DNA of 64,000 bases, from positions 1 through 64,000 of the forward strand of contig JAOPGA020001032.1 of the NCBI GenBank assembly GCA_026419775.2. Direction: 5' to 3'. Below the pieces are notes generated by a model, which was not told where the DNA came from, did not search any database, and saw nothing but the letters and a program-made list of their open reading frames with translations. Shown piece after piece: positions 1 to 9,316 of the stretch. Positions within the stretch are counted from its first letter, which is position 1, and the number at the start of each line of letters is the position of its first letter. The DNA comes from Acrasis kona. Its lineage: Eukaryota; Heterolobosea; Eutetramitea; Acrasida; Acrasidae. The position numbers were made by a program, and so were the translations under genes.

Positions 1-3000
1 AAATTCCTTTGCATTATCACTCTTAATAGTTTTTGGGAAACCAAACGTTAAAAATGTGTTCAGCAATGGGGTTGCTATGGATACCGAATCGCGGGTTGTT
101 AGTGGGAATAGCCACACATAACATGTTAATTTGTCGATCAAGATCAGGATATATCTAAAACCTCTGTCATTCTTCTCAGGGCCAATGGTTATAATATCAA
201 AACGGATATCCTGACCAGGTAAACAGAACTTGACCTCCGATAATGGAGCGTAGCTGATGCGATGGTTGTTAACCTTTTGGCATATCTCACACTTCTTGCA
301 AAAATCTAGACATTTCTGCATTAGATTCTTTATGACTGTATCTCCTTTGTATATCTTGATGTATGAGAACATCGCATTAGCGCCCCAATGCCCAATAGCA
401 TGTGCCTCCTCTAACAATGCCTTCTCTCTGTGCGTCAAGACGATGTTATTCAATCTTGATAACATGTCAGGTAACACGTTGTCCTTTCCTGCTATATGAT
501 GTACTTCATAATCGAACTCGGAAATGGTTGCCATCCAACCTGCCAAAGTAGCACTCTTCTCATTTGGGTCTTTAAGCTTTTTCATCATGGACACTAACGC
601 ATTGCTGTCTGTATGCAGCTTGAAGAACTTCCCCCTCAAAATGTAACTGTAATAGTTCATGTGACATATGATTGATAGTAGTTCCTTCTTTGGAATAGAG
701 TAATTAATTTCAGTTTGTGACAAAACTCTAGAATGAAAACCTATGTACCGCTTCTCCCCGTTAATTATTTGGAACAACGCACCGCCAATTGCATACTGAC
801 TGGCATCAGTTTCTAATTCCAATACTACATCGTTGGCTGTGAAGTGCAGAAACGCTCCGCTCTCTACTAGCTTCTTATAGATCATCTCATATGCCTTCTC
901 TAACTCGTTAGTCCATTTAAACGTCAAGTCTCTTATAGAAAGGAATGGTAGCACCAGCTCAGATGCATTTGGTATGAACCTTCTAAAAAAATTGATGATC
1001 CCACAAAAACGCTGGATAGCTTTTCTTGTAGTTGGTCTCGTCCAATCTAACATGTTACATAACTTACTTAGATTAGGTCTGATGCCATTCACCTCTAGCC
1101 AAAATCCCAATACTGGTACTCTTACAACAAAGAAGTGACACTTTTGGGGTTGAATTGTCAATTTCACTTTGGTTAGTGCATTCAACACTCGTTTCACATG
1201 TTCCACATGTTCCTTTACACCCTTACTGTGCACAATCATATCATCTAAATGGTTACAAGTAAAACCTAAAAGATTTTCAGCTTGCAATAAGGCTCTTATC
1301 ATTCTATGGAAAGCTGATGGGATAACTTTAAGACCTAATGGTGCTGTTATAAAACGATAGCGCCTCCCTTTACATTCAAATGCTGTAATGCTACGGTCAG
1401 AAAATCTCAACAAAATTTGATGATAAGCAGACTTCAAATCTAACTTCGAGAATATTGTTGCACCTGACCTATTCAATTTCTTGAAGACCTCATCAATGCC
1501 CGGAACGTCATTAGTATCATCTCTCAACAGTTCGTTCACCGGCTTGAAGTTAAAAACAAATCGCCACTTACCTGAAAAGATGTGGAACCAATTGGTGTTG
1601 AACTTCGCCATCTTCTTCTCTTCCTCTGTTGAGTACTCATCAAGGTCGATCAGTTCTTCGCACACCTTTTCTTTGATCCATTCTTGCACCATCTCTTCAA
1701 ATTGATCCTCTAGATCCTGCGAATGCTTAAACTTCTTCATTGGTTTTGTGTCGTAACGGTTGCTCTCATCTTTGAATTTTAGCTCAATTTCTCCAATTGT
1801 ACTGTGCTCATGTACTGTATCCATATTTTTCTGGATCTCGTCTTTAATCAGTAAGTACAAATGGTCATGATCCTTGTGCTTCTCGATACCTGCATCAAGC
1901 ATGGCCTTATCCTTCTCTAGAATCTTGTCTAAAGGCTCCGTTCTGAAATTACTGGAGAATTCTTTAATATCCTCCCTTGATATGTCTGCTTCGGTTCCTC
2001 CGCATGAACAGTTACTTGTATGGATGTTTAACTTTCTCAACAATCCTATACCGAATATGATTGGAGCATTTAGCTTTTCAACAACTGCAAAAGCAACTGG
2101 TAAAGACCTTCCATTGTACTCGACTTGCACTACTGTCTTGTAGGCCTTCTCTTTGGATTTATCCGAATGAGATACAGACACACTGGACTCAAATAGTCAG
2201 ATAAAATCTTCCTGGCCTTTATTAATTTTTCTTGCCGCGTCAATCGTCATACAGGATGCTGCCGCTGCCGTATCTAACAAGACCTCAACTTCTTGGCCAT
2301 TGATTTTAGCCCTACCAACCTCAAGTGGTGCAATTTGGATCTCATGTCCACTCGTATCTTCTTTCTCTTCGACAACCACATTCTCATTTGAACTGAGAAT
2401 ATCACGCTGCCCATCCATGGCGTTGATGTCGCATCTAACTAGGTGTCTGCTCTCTGCCGTATTCATCTCCGCCGTGTTTGCTTCCACTTCTGATAAAAAG
2501 AATGACAAATTATTTGTCGAAGCAACTTTAGGCTTCTTATTTTTCTTGTTCCTCTCCTTCCTCTCTTTAAGCTCAGGAGGCATGTACAAGTCGGGTTCAA
2601 CAATTCCTTTCTTGAACTCCTTCTTGCAGTCTGGTTGCACGTGTCCCTTGCCACCACACTTATAACAGATAATTTCCTTATCTCTTGACTTCCTGTCGTC
2701 GTTCTTGTCGTCTTTTTTTCTCTTCTTATCATCCCTGCCGCGATCTTTATTATAATGATCTTTGCCTCTCCTATCGTCCCTATGCCTCTTCTTTAGGTTC
2801 GAGTTGGAGTCATGATGCTCCTCTGCATCTGTGCTCTCTCTTCCTGTTGGCTTTACTGCTGAAGAGAACACCCCTGCTGGGTAACCATTCTTGTCAAAAT
2901 ATACCGATGACAATGGTGTTCCCACGTAGTTGAAGACATATTTAATTGTCTCGTAATACCCACTGAACTTCTGGCCTGTATTCATAATCCGTGTCCGCAT

Positions 3001-3084
3001 GTTGAGTCCTAAATACTCTGATCTGTGCTTGCAGTTTGGCGATTTGATCCACACTTTCATAATATATAAGCTCTGCATCCGCAT
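1..3084 (-). pseudogene. pol: Pol polyprotein (PR-RT-RH-IN), in-frame TGA inside protease, runs off left edge
   Basis: The frame carries a CCHC knuckle (CYKCGGKGHVQPDC, about 2626-2667). The protease active site reads LLDTAAAAS (D codon 2272-2274; most families have DTGA/DTSA) and the flap IIFGIGLL lies near 2040-2065. RT shows SKLDLKSAYHQ, APLGLKVIPSAF and LDDM (1240-1245; usual F/YxDD). RNase H shows ETDAS, KKELL and HTDSN. The integrase has an HHCC zinc site (AHAIGHW, then CLDFCKKCEIC) and core aspartates in DIRFDII and KSDNAKEF. From 2196 to base 1 I checked every codon and found no stop. The sole stop is TGA at 2197-2199, between the protease Asp and its flap, so translation would abort before RT. 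It may be a CGA-to-TGA mutation. Confidence 0.85.
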
Positions 3085-3910
3085 TGCTCACGTCTAGAAT
3101 CTCCATATATGACGAGAAACGCTGATGATACTCATCATAAGTCTCGTTCCTTCTTGGTCTAATCTTCCTGAACAAGGACATGTACTCTGTAACCCTTTTA
3201 CCGGTTAGCTTTTCCAACAATTCCTTCTTGCATTCTCTCCATGACTTCCCTTCCAACAACTTGCTCTCTGACAGTTTTCTCACGTTGTTCACTAAACCAT
3301 CCTCGACACAGCTCATGAATAGTGGCAAATACTTGGAGATTTCAAAGTTATGTCTTGCAAGGAATTTCTCGAATTTAAATAAATCCTCGATAATGTACTT
3401 CAACCTAATGGTCGGCATCTCGGACTTTAATGTAGAGATTGTTTTCTCCATGTTCTCCGATTCCTTCGCTTTCTTCTCAGACTCGGTCTTCTTCTTACTC
3501 GCGACCGATTTTAGGAATTCTTGTCGAATGTGTAGATCCTTCTTGATTAACTGTGCGAATACCATCGCCGAATCCTTTTCTATCCCTTCTTTCTCAAGAG
3601 TTGATCGAATGTTTCCTTCGGATAATTCGAATGAAGTGTCCGGATCCACACGCCACTTCTCCATTATTTTTGCAACTTCCGGCTTATCTCGCGTGCTGAC
3701 CAAGACCTTTGACCATGGTGTCACTTTCGCCTGTTGTCTGTGAAATCTCTCGTACTCATCCTCTGAAGTGCTCTCAGAATCTAACGAGCCTGACGGTGCT
3801 CCCACGGATATTCTATCCTCGAAAGTACCTTTTATCTCCTTATTGTTTATAGAATCGCCTACACCGGTCGGTCCTGCAAACTCTCCTTTATGTGAAATTC
3901 TATTCGACAT
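2942..3910 (-). CDS. gag: Gag-like capsid protein of the retroelement
   Basis: The 322-residue product begins MSNRISHKGEF. It has an acidic, low-complexity N-terminus, then a charged, helix-rich core (roughly residues 130-300) with the pattern of retrotransposon gag proteins. The zinc knuckle is not in this frame; it sits in the overlapping pol frame. The frame ends at a TAA at 2942-2944 and overlaps the pol frame, which is open from at least 3084, by about 143 bases. The relation between frames is +1, as in Ty1 and Ty3. Two AGG codons in the overlap (in plus coordinates, about 3008-3010 and 2975-2977) could be hungry codons for shifting, but this is conjecture. A disabling indel cannot be excluded. 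Confidence 0.8.
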   Translation of the reverse strand: MSNRISHKGEFAGPTGVGDSINNKEIKGTFEDRISVGAPSGSLDSESTSEDEYERFHRQQAKVTPWSKVLVSTRDKPEVAKIMEKWRVDPDTSFELSEGNIRSTLEKEGIEKDSAMVFAQLIKKDLHIRQEFLKSVASKKKTESEKKAKESENMEKTISTLKSEMPTIRLKYIIEDLFKFEKFLARHNFEISKYLPLFMSCVEDGLVNNVRKLSESKLLEGKSWRECKKELLEKLTGKRVTEYMSLFRKIRPRRNETYDEYHQRFSSYMEILDVSNADAELIYYESVDQIAKLQAQIRVFRTQHADTDYEYRPEVQWVLRDN

Positions 3911-4189
3911 CTCGATTGTTCTCTGGTATATACTGGTTCGAGCAAAAAATGTAGCAAAATCGGTGGATTAACAATATAATAATAACAGTGATGTTACTCG
4001 ACCAATTTTTATCTTATTTATTTCACATACCAGATTACAACCGGATATTACTGGTTACAACATTGTGATGGATACAAAAACCCATTTTTTGTTCTCCGTA
4101 GTAGATTCCTCGGTGACTCCTAAATACTTTCCTTTATTACATTTGGTTTCGTAATATGTGGCATTACAACTCCGAAAACAATACACAAC
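3911..4189. other. Interval between gag and GNAT gene; possible 5' LTR, not resolved
   Basis: This AT-rich stretch must hold the 5' UTR and any 5' LTR of the retroelement as well as the promoter of the GNAT gene starting at 4190. No gene is seen. No LTR boundary or primer-binding site could be assigned with confidence. Confidence 0.4.
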
Positions 4190-4807
4190 ATGACACAAGA
4201 ACAACTTCAAATCGAACACGATGACATCCAACACAAACTACAAGCGCACATTGACAACAAACAAAAGGAATTGATATGCAAAATTAAAGTAACGATGGAT
4301 AGTAAATATGCGGATGAGATTGCAGCTGTTATGAATGATGCTTACAAGGATGATTGGACAGGACCTCAGAGCTTCAAAACTTGTGATAGAACAAATAAAG
4401 AAGACATTATTAACATGATGAGAAGTCAACCAAACAATGGTGCGTTTGTTTTGTTAATGGACGGTCATGAAAGAATACAATCTCTATTTTTCGTAGACTT
4501 CAACAACGTTAATAGTCAGCGAGTAATGGGATTGCACATGCTCTCCGTCCCCAAAAAACTACAAGGAAGAGGATTGGGTTCTCTGCTCATGACTTTATCA
4601 GACATTACAGCAGAGACCTGTAGTTGCTCCTCTATTGAACTAACTGTGATAAGTCAAGCGAACTTAATAAAAGACATGTACTCCCGCAAAGGTTTTGTTG
4701 AGTATGGAACAAAGCCGTGGCCTGAAAGTTACATCTCTCACATCCAAGACGAGAAGAGAAGTGAGATATACTTTTACATGATGAGAAAAACAATTAAAAA
4801 CTCATGA
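4190..4807 (+). CDS. GNAT-family N-acetyltransferase
   Basis: An intronless 205-residue protein. The acetyl-CoA-binding motif A is visible as LQGRGLGSLLM (about residues 123-133), preceded by a strand LHMLSVPKK and followed by the helix-strand ELTVISQAN and MYSRKGFVEYG. This is the canonical GNAT order (strand 4, P-loop-like turn, helix 3, strand 5). The first 40 residues are charged and probably form a helical extension. The substrate cannot be told from sequence. The start codon at 4190 is the first ATG and the gene ends in TGA, so TGA is a functional stop in this genome. Its promoter abuts the retroelement. Confidence 0.85.
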   Translation: MTQEQLQIEHDDIQHKLQAHIDNKQKELICKIKVTMDSKYADEIAAVMNDAYKDDWTGPQSFKTCDRTNKEDIINMMRSQPNNGAFVLLMDGHERIQSLFFVDFNNVNSQRVMGLHMLSVPKKLQGRGLGSLLMTLSDITAETCSCSSIELTVISQANLIKDMYSRKGFVEYGTKPWPESYISHIQDEKRSEIYFYMMRKTIKNS

Positions 4808-5215
4808 ATGTGTTTGCTATTTAAAAAGAGTCAAGTATACAAATAAAAATTCCCTCGGTGATTAATTAATCTTTCACATTTTGCTTGTATTACTAATACC
4901 TTACTCTTCGTAGTGCTTCAATATCTGACCCAACTATTTTCAAAAATTCAGCTTTGCATTTGTTTTTGTTCTCTACCAAGTTTGTTCCTCTTGTAACATG
5001 AAACATTTGCTCTAAAAAAAACTTTTTCCACACTAATGTTTTGAAGTTCGTCAGCTAACAATGGTCAAATCAAAATAATACGACTTGTGACCCAAGATTA
5101 ACGTCAGTGATCAACTGCATGTATTTTATAGTGGTGGACCAATGAAAAAAGCCCAACAAAGACATATTAATCACTCAACCATAATTTTTAACAACAATAA
5201 AATACAAAATCGACC
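4808..5215. other. Intergenic region upstream of sec61
   Basis: AT-rich sequence between the GNAT stop and the Sec61 start. It contains a run of A/T near 5010-5030 and an ACAACAATAAAATACAAAATC leader-like stretch just before the Sec61 ATG. No gene or RNA is seen. Confidence 0.5.
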
Positions 5216-6678
5216 ATGAGCAAAGTTCGATTCCTAGAGCTCATCCGACCGGCGATGGGTCTTCTACCCGAGGTCGCGAAACCAGAAAAAACAATCAAAT
5301 TCCAGGATAAAGTACTTTGGACAGCTGTCTCATTGTTTATTTACTTGGTTTGCTGCCAAATCCCAGTATATGGTATTCGTGCAAGTGGCAGCTCCGATCC
5401 ATTGTACTGGATGCGTGTGATCTTGGCCTCAAACAAAGGTACTTTGATGGAACTTGGTATCTCACCTGTTATCACCGCGGGTTTGATCATTCAATTGTTA
5501 GCCGGTGCAAAATTAATCGAGGTGGACGAAAGCAAGCCTGAGGATCGTATTCTATTGAACGGAGCGCAAAAACGTAAACTAACGAATGTTCTCATGATCT
5601 TTAACCAACCTTTCTAGTTTTCGGTCTCATCATGACCATCATTGAAGCAACTGCTTACGTCGCTGCAGGAATGTACGGTGATGTACGCGAGATTGGTATC
5701 TTCATGTCCCTCTTGATCGTGCTACAACTTTTCGTTGCTGGTATCATTTGTATCCTTTTGGACGAGCTTTTACAAAAGGGATATGGTCTAGGTAGCGGTA
5801 TCTCTTTGTTCATTGCCACCAACATTTGCGAGACCATCATCTGGAAGAGCTTCTCCCCATCCACCATCAACACCGGTCGTGGTAACGAATACGAAGGAGC
5901 CGTCATTGCATTGTTCCACATGTTGTTGACACGCAGTGATAAGATCCGCGCCCTCAAGGAAGCCTTCTACAGGCCACAATTGCCCAACATCACCAACTTG
6001 CTGGCAACCGTTTTGGTGTTCTTGATCGTCATCTACTTCCAAGGATTCCGCGTAGAGCTTCCAGTCCGCTCCAACCGTCAACGTGGTGCATCTGGTACTT
6101 ACCCAATCAAGTTGTTCTACACATCAAACATGCCAATCATTCTACAAACTGCTTTGGTGTCACAAGTGTTCTTATTCTCTCAAGTCATGTACAAGAGGTT
6201 CGGAGATAACATTTTGGTAAGCTTGTTCGGAAGATGGGCCACACCAGAAGGATATGGAGGTCAAATGGTTCCAGTCGGAGGTTTCGTCTACTACATTTCA
6301 GCACCAGCCAACTTGAACGAGATGGTATCCGATCCCATCCACGCCTTGTTGTACATTGCATTCATGTTGGGTTCATGTGCATTGTTCTCTCGTATTTGGA
6401 TTAACGTGAGCGGAAGCAGCGCAAAGGATGTTGCCAAGCAACTACGCGAACAAGACATGACCCTACGCGGACACAGAGAGACTTCAATGGAGACAACCTT
6501 GAACAAGTACATTCCAGTTGCCGCTGCATTCGGTGGAATGTGTATTGGTGCCCTCACCGTCATTGCTGACTTTTTGGGTGCTATTGGAAGTGGAACCGGT
6601 ATCTTGCTAGCTGTCACTATCATCTACCAATACTTTGAAATGTTCGTCAAGGAAGATGTAGAATTCATGGATTATTAA
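5216..6678 (+). CDS. SEC61A: Protein translocation channel Sec61 alpha subunit, two exons
   Basis: This is the pore subunit of the ER translocon. Exons are 5216-5573 and 5618-6678, separated by a 44-base intron (GTAAAC..CTAG with ctaac). Splicing restores the family motif GAQKLFGLIMTI that neither unspliced frame gives. The product is 472 residues, matching the usual ~475. Signature stretches include [15 protein letters not shown] at the N-terminus, the plug/TM2 region [49 protein letters not shown], and [18 protein letters not shown] at the C-terminal helix. All ten membrane segments appear present. The gene is read with high confidence as intact; the apparent stop at 5615-5617 lies inside the intron. 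Confidence 0.97.
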
Positions 6679-6818
6679 ATGTAATTATTTTGAAAATGTT
6701 TTTTCATTCAATGAATGTCTTTCGCGCTCTACCTACATTGCTTAAACTGAATATCTTAATGTNAACCACAGANAATAACATAATTTTTTTTATATGATTA
6801 CAACGATACATGTTATAT

Positions 6819-6898
6819 GGCGACCTAGGAAAGTGGTCTAATCCGCCGGTTTAAGGCACCGGTCCGAAAGGGCGTGGGTTCGAACCCCACGGTCGTCA
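6819..6898 (+). tRNA. tRNA-Leu(AAG): tRNA-Leu (anticodon AAG)
   Basis: The sequence folds as a class II tRNA. Acceptor stem GGCGACC (6819-6825) pairs with GGTCGTC (6891-6897), discriminator A 6898. The D stem is GGA/TCC. The anticodon stem CCGGT/ACCGG closes the loop TTAAGGC, whose positions 34-36 are AAG (6853-6855). A long variable arm follows, then T stem GTGGG/CCCAC with loop TTCGAAC. The AAG anticodon plus long variable arm identify leucine (reads CUU; A34 probably becomes inosine). There is no intron and no encoded CCA. A T run (6900-6904) is the Pol III terminator. Confidence 0.95.
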
Positions 6899-7032
6899 CT
6901 TTTTCATGTTAGATTCCTCAATATTAGGTTCCTCATTATTCAGTTTCTAACTCTAATTTATTCATCTGTCTACAATTTTGACAGTGGAGGATTTATGTAG
7001 ATAACTCAACAAAAAGGTGTGAGACAACATGT

Positions 7033-7865
7033 TTATTTTCTGAACTCACGAATCACCTCTGGTGGGCTATCAATCCTCCAGTCTGCTTCTTTGTTTTGAG
7101 AGAACCAAACAATAGCTTTCAACTGTGACATTGACTTTATACTGTTAAACATATCCCTAACCCATTGTGCTTTGTTACCACCGTGAAGATCAGATGCTAC
7201 TTCTGTTATCCAGATATCTTGCTTACCAAGCCTTGTCAATCTGTTGTAAGTATTTCTGAGGATTCCGTCAAAAGACTGCCAACCTCCACGATCATGGAAG
7301 TTTGATCCCCAATTGTAGCCATCTGCGGCCAATATATCCACATAGTTGGATCCTGGATAGTATTGCTCTAGTTTGAATTTTGCATCATATGGCACATCAT
7401 TGTTGTTGACACACCACACCCATTTGACATTTGAGGCACCCACACGTTTAAAAATGTCATGTATGTGCCTCCAAGCTTTAATGAACGAACCAGCATTATT
7501 GTTGTTGAAAGTACCTGCCCATTGGTATATCAGTCGGGTTGATTCGGACCGCGTTCAGGAATCCAAGGCTCCCATGTGAGGAGAGGAATTTTGTTTTTGT
7601 TAAACACATTGTCGAACACGTACTTTTGGAAAGGTTGTCCCCAATTTTGGAACCAATTTACTATGTTGACAACTCTGCCAGCCCTCTGCTCCACAGATAT
7701 TGTTTGCCCCAAACCAGTCCAAACATCTGATTCTATAAAGACACCAAATAGTGATAGTCCATTGTCTGCCCCAACAGTTCTGGAGTGCAGTGAAGTGTAG
7801 TTAGCCGACAGCACGAATTCTATCAGCAAAAGCAGAGCTATAGCGTACCAACTCGATCTTGTCAT
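7033..7865 (-). pseudogene. GH26-like secreted glycoside hydrolase lacking the acid/base segment
   Basis: Translation starts at ATG 7865 with a signal peptide (MTRSSWYAIALLLLIEFVLS). The first frame has the GH26 landmarks SLFGVFIESDVW and PLLTWEPWIPE and stops at TGA 7530-7532. The second frame continues with KAWRHIHDIF, NVKWVWCVN, AADGYNW and IWITEVASD, where the Glu matches the GH26 nucleophile. GH26 enzymes (mannanases and relatives) carry about 45 more residues between these blocks, including the H-E-M-N-G acid/base motif, absent here. Either a deletion with frameshift destroyed the gene, or a 35-base intron (7515-7549, GTCCGA..GGCAG, weak donor) joins the frames into 265 residues. Catalysis by the usual mechanism looks lost in both cases. 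Confidence 0.65.
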
Positions 7866-8341
7866 TGTTATCAATTACCAAGGAGTTTGTATCTGTCATA
7901 TGTCCTTCTTTTAATGGATATGACCTCCGAAAGCTCCTTCATTTCCCCTCTTTTGATTAACTAACTAATCAAAGTATGATTACAATGATTCAATTTATTT
8001 CTCTGTGTCCGATAAACACAGCAGAAAGTATAAAGTATTCTTTATCTTCGTCTGTCAACCTTATTTCCTTTATTTTGTCGTGTCCTTCTCAACTTTTGGT
8101 TGAATCCTCTTCTATTTCGACTTTGGTGTTCTCTTTCGTGTACCATGTTCAAATTTTGTACTGCTGACAACGTCACCTAGTTAATTATTTATCATGTACA
8201 TTTGTTTTTAATTTCTTAGTCTTACCTCTATTGTAAACATAACCCACTTACCTCTGTTGGACCTGTCTGGAGTTTGGGGATTGTGCACAAATTTATTTCC
8301 GCGGACAGTCTTTCAAAAACGAACTATAACAAACAAATAAC
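7866..8341. other. Intergenic region, divergent promoters
   Basis: This lies between the divergent GH26-like gene and DJ-1-like gene. It is AT-rich and I see no convincing gene. A short open frame at 7976-8167 has no coding character. Confidence 0.5.
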
Positions 8342-9247
8342 ATGAGCACAAGCATGGAGCACCTAAAGAATGTGATAATTCCAGAAACCTTAGAATTCAT
8401 GAGCGACAAAACATCGAAGCCACTACGAACAGTGTTGTTTCCGATACCTGACAAAGATTTTGATCCAACGGAAACAGCTTTTGCTTGGAGTATTCTAAAA
8501 AAGTATGGCTATGAATGTCACTTTGCAACCGAAGATGGTAATGTTGGCGTTACAGATCTGGCAATACTCAACAATGAGGGGCTAAGTTTTGCAGCAAAAA
8601 CAATGTTTTCAATGCTTGGGCTCACTGCTAAAGAAGACTTTGTTCAAAAAGCTTACGAGGACCTGACAAAGGACGAACATTTTTTGCACCCACTCTCATG
8701 GAAAACCGTCGACGTCAAAAATTATGATGGGCTTTATTGCTCCGGTGGACATGCATGGGGAGTCAAACAATACCTCGGAAGCGAAGAGTTACAACGAAAA
8801 GTGTCCGAGTTTTGGTCGCTAGACAGACCCGTGGCTGCCATTTGTCATGGCGTGCTTCTTGTGGCTCGCTCCAAACTTTTAAACGACCAATCAAAGAGCG
8901 TTTTGACGGGAAAGAGAGTCACTTGTCTGACCAACTTTCAAGAATGGACGGCTTACTACGCCACAGGGTTGATGGTCGGTAACATGTTTAGAACGTACGA
9001 GGAGACCACACAGGATGAAGTTACAAGATTAATGTACAATGCACCAAACAAGGAAGAAGCAACAAAACAGGATCAAATTCAAAAGTTATTTGACGTCGGA
9101 CCGCCCGCTTACAAAAAGATTTGGCAGATACAGGAACAATTTGTGGTGGAGGATGGAAATTTTTTGAGTGCAAGATGGCCGGGAGATACCATGTTGATTG
9201 CACACCGATTTGCACAAAAATTGGCCATGTATAATAAAAACCAATAG
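8342..9247 (+). CDS. DJ-1/PfpI superfamily (class I glutamine amidotransferase-like) protein
   Basis: An intronless 301-residue protein. The nucleophile elbow is AAICHGVLLVARS (Cys near residue 166) after the strand VAAICHG, the hallmark of DJ-1/PfpI/Hsp31-like folds. GLYCSGGHAWGVKQYLG is the preceding glycine-rich loop. The N-terminal strand TVLFPIPDKDFDPTETAFAW places a glutamate where family members often use one near the cysteine. It is longer than DJ-1 (about 190 residues) and nearer in size to Hsp31-like proteins. It is likely cytosolic, with no signal or membrane segment. The family includes glyoxalases, deglycase-claimed proteins, proteases and chaperones; which applies here is unknown. 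Confidence 0.85.
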   Translation: MSTSMEHLKNVIIPETLEFMSDKTSKPLRTVLFPIPDKDFDPTETAFAWSILKKYGYECHFATEDGNVGVTDLAILNNEGLSFAAKTMFSMLGLTAKEDFVQKAYEDLTKDEHFLHPLSWKTVDVKNYDGLYCSGGHAWGVKQYLGSEELQRKVSEFWSLDRPVAAICHGVLLVARSKLLNDQSKSVLTGKRVTCLTNFQEWTAYYATGLMVGNMFRTYEETTQDEVTRLMYNAPNKEEATKQDQIQKLFDVGPPAYKKIWQIQEQFVVEDGNFLSARWPGDTMLIAHRFAQKLAMYNKNQ

Positions 9248-9316
9248 TTCTCTTTAGTTTTTTTGTAATTGGCCATTATTCGTTGTAGATACCGGAAAAA
9301 TATCTCCGAGGGAGCT

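Larger units (their letters stand above)
1..3910 (-). mobile_element. Ty3/gypsy-type LTR retrotransposon, 3' end beyond window
   Basis: On the minus strand, gag (2942-3910) is followed by a gag-pol overlap and a pol frame with zinc knuckle, retropepsin, reverse transcriptase, RNase H and the start of integrase. The order PR-RT-RH-IN is that of Ty3/gypsy elements. The integrase C-terminus and 3' LTR lie left of base 1. The 5' LTR, if present, would have to lie in 3911-4189. I could not delimit it there, because no second LTR copy is available for comparison and I see no convincing TG..CA ends or primer-binding site. Apart from one in-frame TGA the pol frame is open for over 2.8 kb, which suggests a young copy. 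Confidence 0.93.

Noticed and set aside
3911-4189. 5' LTR with primer-binding site of the retroelement
   Set aside because: A TGGTCGAGTAAC stretch on the minus strand was considered as a PBS, but the adjoining sequence does not end in CA and no second LTR is present to confirm it.
5574-5617. Frameshift or premature stop in Sec61 alpha
   Set aside because: A 44-base intron with good donor, acceptor and ctaac box restores the conserved GAQKLFG motif exactly.
9269-9316. Upstream TTG start for the basic secreted protein
   Set aside because: Non-ATG, and the signal peptide starts exactly at ATG 9317.
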